A DNA stretch of 64,000 nt, taken from NCBI RefSeq assembly GCF_008641045.1, contig NW_022196291.1, forward strand, positions 248,001 through 312,000. Reading direction: 5' to 3'. The position numbers were made by a program, and so were the translations under genes. This document shows positions 1 to 12,674 of the stretch, piece by piece (position 1 is the stretch's first letter; each line of letters starts with the position of its first letter). The notes under the pieces are model-generated. The model had not been told where the DNA came from, ran no database searches, and was given only the letters and a program-made list of their open reading frames with translations. The DNA comes from Pistacia vera. Taxonomy: Eukaryota; Streptophyta; Magnoliopsida; Sapindales; Anacardiaceae.

Positions 1-2436
1 TGGCGGCAATTCATGCACAGTTTGAAACCTCAGACAGGCATTAGGTAGCACCCTAATGAGTAGATTGACATCCATGAAGTTCACTGGTATTAAAGGAGTC
101 CGTGAGCATATTATGAAAATGCGGGATATTGCTGCTCAGTTGAAATCCCTTCAGATGGTGATTAATGATGATTTCCTGGTGCATTATGTCCTGAACTCTC
201 TCTCGTCTCATTATACTCCTTTCAAGATATCTTATAATACACAGAAGGATAAATGGTCAATCAATGAGCTTTTGACCATGTGTGTTCAAGAGGAGGAGAG
301 ACTGCTTCAGGAAGTGAATGAAACTGCACATCTGGTGACAGGAAATGTCAAGTACACTTCAAACCAGAATAAGAAGTGGAAGGGAAAAGGCAAGCTGCAT
401 GAGGTTATGAGCAAAGGTAATAAGGACAATATCAAGTGTTTCTTCTGTAAAAAGACGAGACACATGAAGAAGGATTGTCCTAAGAGGAAGGCCTGGCTTG
501 ACAAGAAAGGTAACCTCTCATCTCTTGTGTGTTATGAATCTAATATGGTTTGTGTTTCACATAATGATTGGTGGATTGATTCTGGTTCTACAATCCATGT
601 TTCTAATACCATACAGGGTTTTCTGGATCAAAGGAAGCCATTGGGAAATGAATGCTGCATCTATTCGGGAAACAGGATGCCTTCACGTGTTGAAACTGTT
701 GGAACATTTAGACTTATTTTAAGTACTAATTACGCTTTGGATTTGGAACGAACCTTTTATATTCCTAGTTTTTCTAGGAATTTAATTTCAGTTTCTAAAC
801 TTGTACCTTGTGGATACTCTTTCAACTTTTATGGTAGTTCTTTTAATTTAATTAAGAACTCATCTATTGTTGGAAATGATACTTTGGTTGATGGTTTGTT
901 TAAAATTCATTTAAGTGATAATATTCCTTATAGTCTTATGACTTCACATGATAACATTGGTATGAAACGTACCATTATGTATGAAAACTCTTCTGTTTTT
1001 GTGGCATAGGAGATTAGGACACATCTCCATTGATAGGATTAAAAGGTTGGTAAATGTTGGAGTTCTCAAAACTCTTGACTTTACTGACTTTGATACTTGT
1101 GTAGACTGTATTAAGGGAAATTAGACTAACAAATCCAAGAAGGGTGCCAGGAAGAGTTCTGAACTTTTAGAAATCATATACACAGATATTTGTTGCCCTG
1201 ACATGAGCTCAAATGGTCAGAAATATTTTATCACCTTTATTGATGATTACTCATGATATATGTATCTCTATTTGCTTTATCACAAGGATGAAGCGTTGGA
1301 TTCTTTCAAAATATATAAAGCAGAAGTAGAGAAACAATGTGGAAAATAAATTAAGATCGTGAGATCTGATAGAGGGGGTGAATATTATGGTAGATACACT
1401 GGTACAGGACAAGCACTTGGTCCATTTGCTAAATTTCTTCAAGAGCAAGGTATTGTGGCTCAGTACACCTTGCCTGGCACACCATCTCAGAATGGTGTAG
1501 CAGAACGGAGAAATAGAACATTAATGGATATGTTACGGAGTACGCTGAGTAACTCCAAACTTCCTTATTCTTTGTCGATTGAAGCTCTCAAAATTGCAGC
1601 GTATATATTAAACCGAGTTCCAACTAAGGCGGTTCCCAAAACGCCATTCGAATTATGGAAGGGTTGAAAACCAAGTTTAAGTCATTTACGTATCTGGGGT
1701 TGCCTAGTTGAAGTTAGAGTTTATAATCCACAAGAACGAAAGTTAGATCCTAGGACTATTAGTGCATATTTTATTAGATATGCGGAAAAATCCAAGGGAT
1801 ATAAGTTTTATTGTCCGAACCATTCCAGTAGAATTGTTGAATCAAGAAATGCCAAATTTCTTGAAAATGATGTGGTTAGTGGGAGTGATCAAATCAGAGA
1901 CCCAGTCTCTGAGAAAATTGACGTTTCAGACAATGCTCCCACATTAAGTAAAAGATTGGTTGTTCATTCAAACAAGGTGAATAATGAGGAACTACTCAAT
2001 CAAAATCCACCTTCTGATGAGATTATTTTAGAAGATTATTTTGAACAACCTCCACTACAAGAGGAACAACATGTTGTGCAACAGTCTCAACAAGAGACTG
2101 TTGTTACAACATTAAGGAGATCTATTAGAACAAAGAGATCATCAATTCCTACTGATTATGAAGTGTATATGCAAGAGTCTGACTGTGACATAGGTATTGA
2201 GGATGATCCAGATACGTTTTTACAAGCTATGAATGTAGTAAATCTGAGTTGTGGTATAATGTCATGATAGACGAGATGAATTCTATGGCGGATAATGAAG
2301 TTTGAGACCTTGTTGAGTTGCCTACTGGAAAAAAACATATTGGTTGTAAATGGGTATTTAAAACCAAAAAAGATTCATTTGGCAACATTGAGAGATACAA
2401 GGCTAGACTTGTTGCCAAGGGGTTCACGCAAAGGGA
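1..2436 (+). pseudogene. Ty1/copia gag-pol fragment, broken copy 1
   Basis: This is the left part of a copia polyprotein, already inside gag at the window edge. The longest open stretch (56-1009) shows a gag body, then a CCHC zinc knuckle (C128, C131, H136, C141), then the aspartic protease motif WWIDSGS (D175). An integrase core follows at about 1359-1667, with the second catalytic Asp in SDRGGEY and the catalytic Glu in QNGVAERR. The start of reverse transcriptase (GCKWVFKTK, YKARLVAKGFTQ) ends at about 2436, where the sequence jumps into LTR. Stops and frameshifts break it (for example TGA near 1254 and TAA near 1347), and many are shared with the second copy at 8261-10636, so the lesions predate the duplication. 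It cannot encode an active polyprotein. Confidence 0.93.
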
Positions 2437-4117
2437 GTGATCCTGTATTTTGAAGGAGCAAGAAGATTAAACAACAATTGCATGGCTGGAGGTTTGTCAT
2501 TTACTTCTGCTATATATCCATGGAGATTTTATGTTGAAATTGATTGTATATCAACTTTATATGAATATTGGAATATGAATGTATTACATTGGTATCAGAG
2601 CACGTTTGAATCTCTGCCTAGCATGAAAATGTTTATTGCAAATCTGAAAAATATTGCGTAAAATTGGGATTTTTTCCATTAAAACCCATACTTTAAATCA
2701 AGCATAACTTTATTATAAATAGAATTGTTTTCGATTTTAGTGTCATTGGAATCCTTGTTGAAAAAGCTTTCCAACGATATATTATTTGTCAAAAACGGAG
2801 TTCTGATGCAAAGTTATGCTAGTTTTAAGTTTTGGTTAGAAATTATTGTTTGGGTGTTTCAGAAGCCATTTACGGCACCAATTAGGACGAAATTGTCATT
2901 TGGGATGTCACCGATATAGTTATATGCTACATTCAAGTTTCCCCTTTAAATGGCCAGAAACGGCTGTTGAAAATCTGCAAAACTGGGTAAAAAGTTGTAG
3001 AAACGGGTCAATCAGAACCGACCTAATTAATAGGATAAAGGGTCAAACTGACCGTCAAAGTCAAAAGTCAAAACAGTCAAACTAACATCAAACCAGCCCA
3101 AAACCCGATAGGTCAACCCGACTCGGTCAACAGGTAGACGGTCAATGAACCGAACCGGGTCAACTCAACCTGGTCAAACGGGTTAGACCGACCCATATTC
3201 AGGCCGGCGCATGAGGAGCTTGTGCTTGCGTTAGGCGCGTGAGAGGTGTGCTTAGGAGCGTGTGAGCGCGTGGTGGTGCCGTGTAGGTGCGTGGGACTGT
3301 GTGCTGTCTTCTGGCGGCGCATGAAGGCGGTGGGGACACGTGGTCTAATCATGGTGGCGCATGGAAGTCGGTGACAGCGTGTATGAGGTTTTTATGTCAT
3401 ATATTGCTTGTTATGCATAAATAATGTGTTATTCTTGTATTGATTTGTATTATATTATATAATTATGTTATAAATTATTTGATATTTTATGATCGTATAT
3501 ATTTGATTAATTTAGAGTAGCCGCAACATCTAAATTATGATAATATATGCATTAAGTGATATTAGTTATGATCTATTAAGATTAATAACATCATTTTGTA
3601 GTAATCATTTAATATAATCATTTTACTCACAGGGAATGTTATATTTTCATGATTAATTAGGGAGAAATAGAAATTATTCTCATTTCTTAATTAGCCCACA
3701 GGTATTATGAAATATTAATAATTTTTAGTTTCATCATTAAAGAATAATGAATCATAATATGTAATATCTTTACCCACAGGGGGATTTTATGATATGTCGT
3801 TCATTTTTGATTTATTATTATTTACATTGGTAAACTTATAATTGTTATTGATGGTTTGTGCTCATAATTTATTTAGTAAGCATGTCTATTGATATATCTA
3901 TAGTTGATCAAACTTTGATGAGGTTGAAGATAATGTTCCTAGTTTAAATGGTGATACTACAAATCTTGGAGAGGGGTTGTCCTTCTTCATTTAGGGTGCA
4001 TTGATCTTGATTATGCTCTTCGTAAGGAAGAGCCACCTACACTAAAGATACTAGTTCTCACGCTGAGATTGTTTGTATGAACGGTGGGGAGCTATCCAAC
4101 CGTTTAAGCATGATGTT
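2437..4117 (+). mobile_element. Partial LTR, leader and gag start fused to copy 1
   Basis: Directly after the interrupted reverse transcriptase lie the last ~150 bp of the family LTR (2437-2588), a good primer-binding site for initiator tRNA-Met (TGGTATCAGAGC from 2590), about 1.3 kb of untranslated leader, and the first codons of gag. It stops abruptly near 4117, where homology to 8189 ends. The order pol, LTR, leader, gag is that of two tandem elements sharing one LTR, with the distal half of pol and the first ~230 bp of the LTR deleted from the upstream member. It differs from the matching part of the second copy (6511-8189) mainly by one- or two-base indels. Confidence 0.85.
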
Positions 4118-6287
4118 TATTACTAAATTTAGTGGAAAAAATGAACATGGAAGATAGGTAATTAGATGAATATGTCCAGTGTAAATGCACATACTTAATT
4201 CGTTAATTAACAACATAATACACACCAACATCACTATCATAAGAAAAGGAGGAAATCAGTTATAATAAATTCACCAACATCAATCACTATCACAACAAAA
4301 GGAAAAAAAACACTTACATCTAATCCAACTTTAGTTAGGGTTAAAATAAACATAAAGTCTAAGTGTGAACAAAAGAAAATAGGTACTACATATATATTCT
4401 CTCTCACACCCTTTTTGCCTATCAAAATTTCAAGCTTCTTAATCTGCAGCTTCACTTCATTATTTTCATCTGGTAATTTTATAAATGAATAAAGAATTAC
4501 AAACTAAAGACGGGAAAACCCGAAACAAGGTTACCCTGGAACAAGCGAGAGAGAAAGGTCACCCCAAAAGAACAAGGAGACATAGGATATACAAATCCTT
4601 CACAAGAGAAAAACAGCCCACTAAAAAATGAGCCAGAGCTCTAAAGCTGCCCATAGCGCACCCAGAACACAGACGAGACAAACATCCCACACCTGCTAAT
4701 TTCCATCTGTTTTTACAACACTGTAAATCTATTGACTTGGCAGACAATTATATTCATATAAAGTCTTTATTAACCAATAATTTCCTTCACAACAAAGTCG
4801 GTGTCTTGAACAGTAAAATTGTACAGATGCCTAGTCTCATATAGGAAACCGAAACACAAAGGAATTGTTATCCCATGTGAAGTGTACGTGGATCAACAGT
4901 AAAATAAATTTGCATTTTTCTGCGTATCCTACTTGGATTTTTCACCTTTGATTTGTCTATTATTATATTCTTCACTGTCCATCGTCGACCCTTTGTTCCT
5001 CTCTGAACATGCAGTGAGAATTTCAGTACTGCTTCATCACATGCACTTCAACTTGAAGCAGAGACCAGAAACAGTTAATTAATTTCCTAAAAATAATTAA
5101 TTAGAGATATTATTGCATGGTTTCATCTTCTCTTCCCAATTTAACCGCTTCTTGGTGATGGACACCCTGCATGACCAATAAGGCCATATTTAATAGTTTT
5201 CTAGTGATGTTAGGGATTGTTGAGAGCTCTAAATTTGCGAAGCAAGTGAAAAAGATTTTTGGATTATAGAAAATAAATTTAATCAACTGATTTGATTTTA
5301 TTTAATCGAGAAAGTCCATATTAGTATGTTCACATAAGTTAAAAGTGTAAAAACGCGTAAGGTGAAAAAACACAAACACAAACAAATTAACAGTCAGTTC
5401 TTTGAATATTCTCTTTGTGTGGCTAATTTTTCTTCTATTTTCTTGTTTTCCGTCTTTCCAACAATGGAATTAAGTCAAAAAAGTAAGAAAATCAACCGAA
5501 ATAATTCATAATCTTTCACACGCTAACTTTTTTTTTTGTAGTGGGATTACAAAGAAATCACCAAACTCGCCTAAATTTGCTCAATCGAGGCAATAAAGAT
5601 ATATGTTCTCATCACACAAATAGTTAGAATACATGGGTTTCTTTTTCAACTATTTAATCTTTCTTCAAAATCAAGACATAATGTGACCTGATGAATCCAT
5701 TACTTTTGTAACAGATATTACACATATGAAGGGATTGAAAATTAATTAATTAATTAGTGACAAGAAAGATTGAAAATGTTTCTCCCTGGCATGCAATACC
5801 AACTAGAGAGAGAGAGCATGCGCAACCAAAAGCAGAAAACGAAAGACCAGAGAATGAAGAAGAGAGAAATACAAAGTTGGTAGTGAAAAGGGTCTTTGAT
5901 CTGGGGCCCGGGTGGGTTCTGAAAAATGGAGTAATGGGTCAAATCTAGAAATCGTTTTCGATGGTTAAAATGGGCCAGCCCCAACCGCCCAAGAAAGGGG
6001 ATCAACTGACCCAAGAGGTCCAAAACCAAAGACAGCTCTATTCCAAAAGTTGAAATCTTGACTTGATTGATTGATTGGATGTTTCTCCAAAGCTCTGTGG
6101 ACCTTCCCCACATGTGTTTTGAATAGGGGCCTATTCCTAAACTCCCTTTTTCCTCACCACCCACACAACTATTCGGTGAGAATAAACCTTCAAACGTTAA
6201 GCACCTTTTTGTTATAATATTGATAATTACATTGCTATCCTATTTGAATTAAAAGATAGGGTATGTGTTTATTTACTTATCGGTCTT
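4118..6287. other. Intergenic spacer between the two copia copies
   Basis: AT-rich DNA without a supportable gene. The open frames here, including one of 136 codons at 5754-6164 on the minus strand, have no recognisable domain. Around 4480-4750 the reverse complement reads like the 3' tail of an old LINE, but I cannot confirm that. 5880-6000 is locally GC-rich. The copia element inserted at the right end of this spacer, inside an imperfect 14-bp tandem repeat. Confidence 0.5.
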
Positions 6288-6662
6288 TGTTAGACTTTTT
6301 ACATTATGGTTTTACACTTTAATATAATTATATTTTGGTCCTTGCTGAGGTGGACTGATGTGGTCATAAGGTTGTGTCTCTTCTCTTGAGCAACTGTCTT
6401 TGATGAAAAGACAACTGCATATTAAAAGGAGGGAGACTTTACAGGTCCCCAATTAGACGCAATTTTTATTTCAGATTCAAAACCATCACTCCAAAAATTG
6501 CAGTCAGTGGAAGATCTGTATTTGAAGGAGCAAGAAGATTAAAACACAATTGCATGGCTGGAGGTTTGTCATTTACTTCTGCATATATTCCATGGAGATT
6601 TTATGTTGAAATTGATTGTATTATCAACTTTATATGAATATTGGATATGAATGTATTTTACA
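6288..6662 (+). repeat. 5' LTR of the copia element
   Basis: Starts TGTTAG and ends TTTTACA directly before the primer-binding site. It pairs with 12291-12669. From about position 6511 it is also shared with the truncated LTR at 2437-2588, and that shared part lacks single bases relative to both other copies. Confidence 0.92.
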
Positions 6663-7991
6663 TTTGGTATAGAGCACTGTTTGAATCTCTGCCTAGCATG
6701 AAAATGTTTATGCAAATCTGAAAAATATGCGTAAAATTGGGATTTTTTCATTAAAACCCTACTTTAAATCAAGCATAACTTTTATTATAAATAGAATCTG
6801 TTTTCGATTTTAGTGTCATTGGAATCCTTGTTGAAAAAGCTTTCCAACGATTATTATTTGTCAAAAACGGAGTTCTGGATGCAAGTTATGCTAGTTTAAA
6901 GTTTGGTTAGAAATTATGTTTTTGGGTGTTTTCAGAAGCCATTTACGGCACCAATTTAGGACGAAATTGTCATTTGGGATGTCACCGATATAGGTATATG
7001 TCTTACATTCAAGTTTCCCCTTTAAAATGGCCAGAAACAGGCTGTTGAAAATCTGCAAAACTGGGTAAAAAGTTGTAGAAACGGGTCAATCAGAACCGAC
7101 CTAATTAATAGGATAAACGGGTCAAACTGACCCGGTCAAAGTCAAAAGTCAAACAGGTCAAACAACCGATCAAACCAGCCAAAACCCGATAGGTCAACCC
7201 GACTCGGTCAACAGGTCAGACCGGTCAATGAACCGAACCGGTCAACTCAACCTGGTCAAACGGGTTGACCGACCTATTCAGGCCGGCGCATGAGGAAGCT
7301 TGTGCTTGCGTTAGGCGCGTGGGATGTGTGCTTAGGAGCGTGTGAGCGTGGTGGTGCCGTGTAGGTGCGTGGGACTGTGTGCTGTCTTCTGGCGGCGCAT
7401 GAAGGCGCGTGGGGACACGTGGTCTAACATGGTGGCGCATGGAAGTCGGTGACAGCGTGTATGATGGTTTTTATGTCATATATTGCTTTGTTATGCAAAA
7501 AATGTGTTATTCTTGTATTGATTTGTTTATATTATATAATTCATGTTATAAATTATTTGATATTTTATGATCGTATATATTTGATTAATTTAGAGTAGCC
7601 GCAACATCTAAATATGTAATATATGCATTAAGTGATATTAGTTATGATCATATTAAGATTAATAACATCATTTTGTAGTTAATCATATTAATATATCATT
7701 TTACTCACGGGAATGTTATATTTTCATGATTAATTAGGGATGAAATAGAAATTATTCTCATTTCTTAATTAGCCCACAGGTATTATGAAATATTAAAATT
7801 TTTAGTTTCATATTAAAGAATAATGATCATAATATGTAATATCTTTACCACAGGGGGATTTTATGATATGTCGATTCATTTATGATATTTTTATTTTACA
7901 TTGGTAAACTTATAATTGTTATTGATGGTTTGTGCCTCATAATTTATTTAGTAAGCATGTCTATTGATATATCTATAGTTGATCAAACTTG
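6663..7991 (+). promoter_or_regulatory. Copia primer-binding site and leader with dense GGTCAA boxes
   Basis: The primer-binding site at 6665-6677 matches the initiator tRNA-Met site TGGTATCAGAGC except for one missing C; copy 1 keeps the C. The 1.3-kb leader that follows is non-coding. Between about 7084 and 7270 it holds nine GGTCAA hexamers, one TTGACC and two AGTCAA, all of which read as W-box cores (TTGACC/T) on one strand or the other. A GC-rich stretch with repeated GGCGCATG-type words follows at 7280-7450, then AT-rich DNA up to gag. Stress-responsive control by WRKY factors is my inference only. Confidence 0.6.
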
Positions 7992-10900
7992 ATGATGGTT
8001 GAAGATAATGTTCCTAGTTTAAATGGTGATAACTACAAATCTTGGAGAGGGGTTGTCCTTCTTCATTAGGGTGTGCAGATCTTGATTATGCTCTTCGTAA
8101 GGAAGAGCCACCTACACCTAAAGATACTAGTTCTCACGCTGAGATTGCTTTGTATGAACGGTGGGAGCTATCCAACCGTTTAAGCATGATGTTTATCAAA
8201 TCTCACATACGACTAGTATCCGTGGGTCGATACCAAAGTGTGAAAATGTCAAGGATCTGATGGCGGCAATTCATGCACAGTTTGAAACCTCAGACAGGCA
8301 TTAGGTAGCACCCTAATGAGTAGATTGACATCCATGAAGTTACTGGTATTAAAGGAGTCCGTGAGCATATTATGAAAATGCGGGATATTGCTGCTCAGTT
8401 GAAATCCCTTCAGATGGTGATTAATGATGATTCTGGTGCATTGTCCTGAACTCTCTCTCGTCTCATTATACTCTTTCAAGATATTATAATACACAGAAGG
8501 ATAAATGGTAATCAATGAGCTTTTGACCAGTGTGTTTAAGAGGAGGAGAGACTGCTTCAGGAAGTGAATGAAACGCACATCTGGTGACAGGAAATGTCAA
8601 GTACACTTCAAACCAGAATAAGAAGTGGAAGGGAAAAGGCAAGCTGCATGAGGTTAGAGCAAAGGTAATAAGGACAATATCAAGTGTTTCTTCTGTAAAA
8701 AGACGAGACACATGAAGAAGGATTGTCCTAAGAGGAAGGCCGGCTTGACAAGAAAGGTAACCTCCCATCTCTTGTGTGTTATGACATAATATGGTTTGTG
8801 TTTCACATAATGATTGGTGGATTGTTCTGGTTCTCAATCCATGTTTCTAATACCATACAGGGTTTTCTGGATCAAAGGAAGCCATTGGGAAATGAATGCT
8901 GCATCTATTCGGGAAACAGGATGCCTTCACGTGTTGAAACTGTTGGAACATTTAGACTTATTTTAAGTACTAATTACGCTTTGGATTTGGAACGAACCTT
9001 TTATATTCCTAGTTTTTCTAGGAATTTAATTTCAGTTTTTAACTTGTACCTTATGGATACTTTTTCAACTTTTATGGTAATTCTTTTAATTTATTAAGAA
9101 CTCATCTATGTTGGAAATGATACTTTGGTTGATGGTTTGTTTAAAATTCATTAAGTGATAATATTCCTTATAGTCTTATGACTTCACATGATAACATTGG
9201 TATGAAACGTACCATTATGTATGAAAACTCTTCTGTTTTGTGGCATAGGAGATTAGGACACATCTCCATTGATAGGATTAAAAGGTTGGTAAATGTTGGA
9301 GTTCTCAAACTCTTGACTTTACTGACTTGATACTTGTGTAGACTGTATTAAGGAAATTAGACTAACAATCCAAGAAGGGTGCCAGGAAGAGTTCTGAACT
9401 TTTAGAAATATATACACAGATATTTGTTGCCTGACATGAGCTCAAATGGTCAGAAATATTTTATCACCTTTATTGATGATTACTCATGATATATGTATCT
9501 CTATTTGCTTATCACAAGGATGAAGCGTTGGATTCTTTCAAAATTATAAAGCAGAAGTAGAGAAACAATGTGGAAAATAAATTAAGATCGTGAGATCTGA
9601 TAGAGGGGGTGAATATTATGGTAGATACACTGGTACAGGACAAGCACTTGGTCCATTTGCTAAATTTCTTCAAGAGCAAGGTATTGTGGCTCAGTACACC
9701 TTGCCTGGCACACCATCTCAGAATGGTGTAGCAGAACGGAGAAAGAACATTAATGGATATGTTACGGAGTACGCTGAGTAACTCAAACTTCCTATTCTTT
9801 GTCGATGAAGCTCTAAAATTGCAGCGTATATATTAAACCGAGTTCCAACTAAGGCGGTTCCAAAACGCCATTCGAATTATGGAAGGGTTGAAAACCAAGT
9901 TTAAGTCATTTACGTATGGGGTTGCCTAGTTGAAGTTAGAGTTTATAATCCACAAGAACGAAAGGTATCCTAGGACATTAGTGCATATTTTATTAGATAT
10001 GCGGAAAAATCAAGGGATATAAGTTTTATTGTCCGAACCATTCCAGTAGAATTGTTGAATCAAGAAATGCCAAATTTCTGAAAATGATGTGGTTAGTGGG
10101 AGTGATCAAATCAGAGACCCAGTCTCGAGAAAATGACGTTTCAGACATGCCCCACCTTAAGTAAAAGATTGGTTGTTCAAACAAAGGTGAATAATGAGGA
10201 ACTACTCAATCAAAATCCCCTTCTGTGAGATTATTTTAGAAGATTATTTTGAACAACCTCCACTACAGAGGAACAACATGTTGTGCACGTCTCAAAAGAG
10301 ACTGTTGTTACAACATTAAGGAGATCTATTAGAACAAAGAGATCATCAATTCCTACTGATTATGAAGTGTATATGCAAGAGTCTGACTGGGACATAGGTA
10401 TTGAGGATGTCCAGATACGTTTTTACAAGCTATGAATGTAGTAAATCTGAGGTGTGGTATATGTCATGATAGACGAGATGAATTCTATGGCGGATAATGA
10501 AGTTTGAGACCTTGTTGAGTGCCACTGGAAAAAACATATTGGTTGTAAATGGGTATTTAAAACCAAAAAAGATTCATTTGGCAACATTGAGAGATACAAG
10601 GCTAGACTTGTTGCCAAGGGGTTCACGCAAAGGGAAGAATAGATATTAAAGAAACATTTTCTCTAGTTTCTAAAAAGGATTCCTTTCGTATCATAATGAC
10701 ATTAGTTGCCCATTTCAATTTAGATTTACATCAAATGGATGTGAAAACAGTTTTCTCAATGGAGATTTGGAGGAAGAGGTTTATATGAAACAACCTGATG
10801 GGTTCATTTTAAAGTATGGTGAGCATTTGTTTTGCAAGCTTAAGAAGTCTATTTATGGACTTAAACAAGCCTCCCGACAGTGGTATTTAAGATTTCACAC

Positions 10901-11980
10901 TGTTATCTCTTCATTTGGTTTTGTAGAGAATGTCATGGATCAGTGTATATACCATAAGGTCAGTGGGAGTAAAATCATCTTTCTTGTGTTATATGTAGAT
11001 GATATTTTACTTGCAACCAATGATTTGGGTTTGCTACATGAGGTGAAACAATTTCTCTCTCAACATTTCAGTATGAAGGATATGGGTGAGGCATCTTTTG
11101 TCATTGGCATTAAGATTCATGGGGACAGGTCTCAACATATTTTGGGACTATCTCAGGAAGTCTATATTAATAAAATTCTTGAGAGATTTAGGATGAAAGA
11201 TTGTTCACCCAGTGTTGCACCCATTGTTAAGGGTGGCAAGTTCAATCTGACCCAATGTCCTACACTTGTGATTGAAAAGGAACAAATGAAAACTATTCCT
11301 TTTGCTTCAGCTGTTGGAAGCCTAATGTATGCTCAAGTCTGTACTAGACCTGACATCGTTTTGCAGTTGGCATGTTAGGAAGATATCAAAGTAATCTAGG
11401 TTTGGATCATTGGAGAGTTGCAAAGAAGGTCATGAGGTATCTTCAAGGAACTAAATGTTTCATGCTTACTTATAGATAGTCTGACATTTTAGAAGTCGTC
11501 GGATATTCAGACTCTGACTTCACTGGCTGCATTGATTCTCGAAAATCAACATGCGGATATGTTTTTATGCTCGCCGGAGGTGCTATATCTTGGAGAAGTG
11601 CTAAGCAATCTTTAGTTGCCACTTCTACTATGGAAGCTGAATTTGTTTCCTGTTTTGAGGCAACTACACAGGTTATTTGGTTGAGAAGTTTTATTTCTGG
11701 GCTTGGAGTTGTTGAGTCTATCTCTAGGCCAATAAAGTTATACTGTGACAATTCAGCTGCTGTATTCTTTGCTAAGAATAATAAGAGTAGAAGTCGAAAT
11801 AAACACATCGACATTAAGTACTTAGCAATAAGGGAGCACGTTAAAGCCAAAGAAGTGCTCATTGAACACATACATACCGAGCAGATGATTACTGATCCTC
11901 TGACAAAAGGCATGCCACCAAAGACGTTCAAGGATCATGTTGTTCAAATGGATGTCCCGTTTTGTCATTATGAGAGGTAA
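7992..11980 (+). pseudogene. Copia gag-pol polyprotein, copy 2, degenerate
   Basis: The likely start is the ATG at 7992, leading into VPSLNGDNYKSWR, the usual beginning of this gag family. Domains in order are gag, CCHC knuckle (~8690), protease, GAG-pre-integrase, integrase (9590-9781), reverse transcriptase with YVDD at 10992-11003, and RNase H (YSDSDF near 11505, then STMEAEF and ADP-like ITDPLTKG), ending at the TAA at 11978. The half shared with copy 1 (8261-10636) is riddled with one- and two-base indels. The unshared half keeps a 203-codon RT frame (10767-11378) and a 137-codon RNase H frame (11567-11980), separated by one frameshift near 11365 and one TAG. That contrast is unusual (see findings). 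Confidence 0.92.
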
Positions 11981-12290
11981 TACTTTCATTGTCTGAAACT
12001 TTGTAATTTAATTTGTTTACTCTTTTAAGTTGTATACATTTTGGATGGAGACAAACAAACATTCTAGAGGACCTGGAACAAACATTTGATATTTGTTATA
12101 AAGTGATATTCCACATTTAAGCGTTTATTTAGAAAGAGAAAAATTGCATTGTAATACATAGAAGGTAATACTTGTTTAAAAGAGATGTACCGCTATGATT
12201 CATGTAATTTCCTCTTTCTAATTGAACATACCGCACATACATCTCTTGTGTTCTGGATTATATTATAAAAGTTTGGACCAAGTGGGAGAA

Positions 12291-12669
12291 TGTTAGACTT
12301 TTTGCATTATGGTCCTACACTTTAATATAATTACATTTTGGTCCTTGCTGAGATGGATTGATGTGGTCATACGGTTGTGTCTCTTCTCTTGAGCAGTTGT
12401 CTTTGATGGAAAGACAACTGCATATTAAAAGGAGAGAGACTTTACAGGTCCCCAATTAGACGCAATTTTTATTTTAGATTCAAAACCATCACTCCAAAAA
12501 TTGCAGTCAGTGGAAGATCCTGTATTTTGAAGGAGCAAGAAGATTAAACAACAATTGCTATGGCTAGAGGTTTGTCATTTACTTCTGCATATATTCCATG
12601 GAGATTTTATTTTGAAATTGATTGTATTATCAACTTTATATGAATATTGGAATATGAATGTATTTTAGA
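12291..12669 (+). repeat. 3' LTR of the copia element
   Basis: Starts TGTTAGAC immediately after the purine tract AAGTGGGAGAA and ends TTTTAGA before the target duplication GTCTT. The family terminal CA appears mutated to GA, which would impair a new round of integration by this LTR end. Confidence 0.9.
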
Positions 12670-12674
12670 GTCTT

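Larger units (their letters stand above)
6288..12669 (+). mobile_element. Ty1/copia retrotransposon with both LTRs, copy 2
   Basis: This is a structurally complete copia element of 6382 bp. It begins TGTTAGAC and has a 375-bp 5' LTR, a primer-binding site, a leader, gag-protease-integrase-RT-RNase H in copia order, a purine-rich tract (AAGTGGGAGAA) at 12280-12290 and a 379-bp 3' LTR. The target duplication GTCTT is perfect (6283-6287 and 12670-12674). The last dinucleotide of the 3' LTR is GA, while the 5' LTR has the canonical CA. About a dozen substitutions, mostly transitions, separate the first ~225 bp of the two LTRs, so the insertion is not recent. The reading frames are broken, so it is non-autonomous now. 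Confidence 0.94.

Noticed and set aside
4480..4750. LINE 3' end on the minus strand
   Set aside because: The translation and tail are only vaguely LINE-like, and no RT motif or target duplication is visible; left as a remark, not a feature.
5754..6164. 136-codon minus-strand open frame in the first spacer
   Set aside because: No start context, domain or splice partner; part is GC-rich non-coding sequence and the translation looks random.
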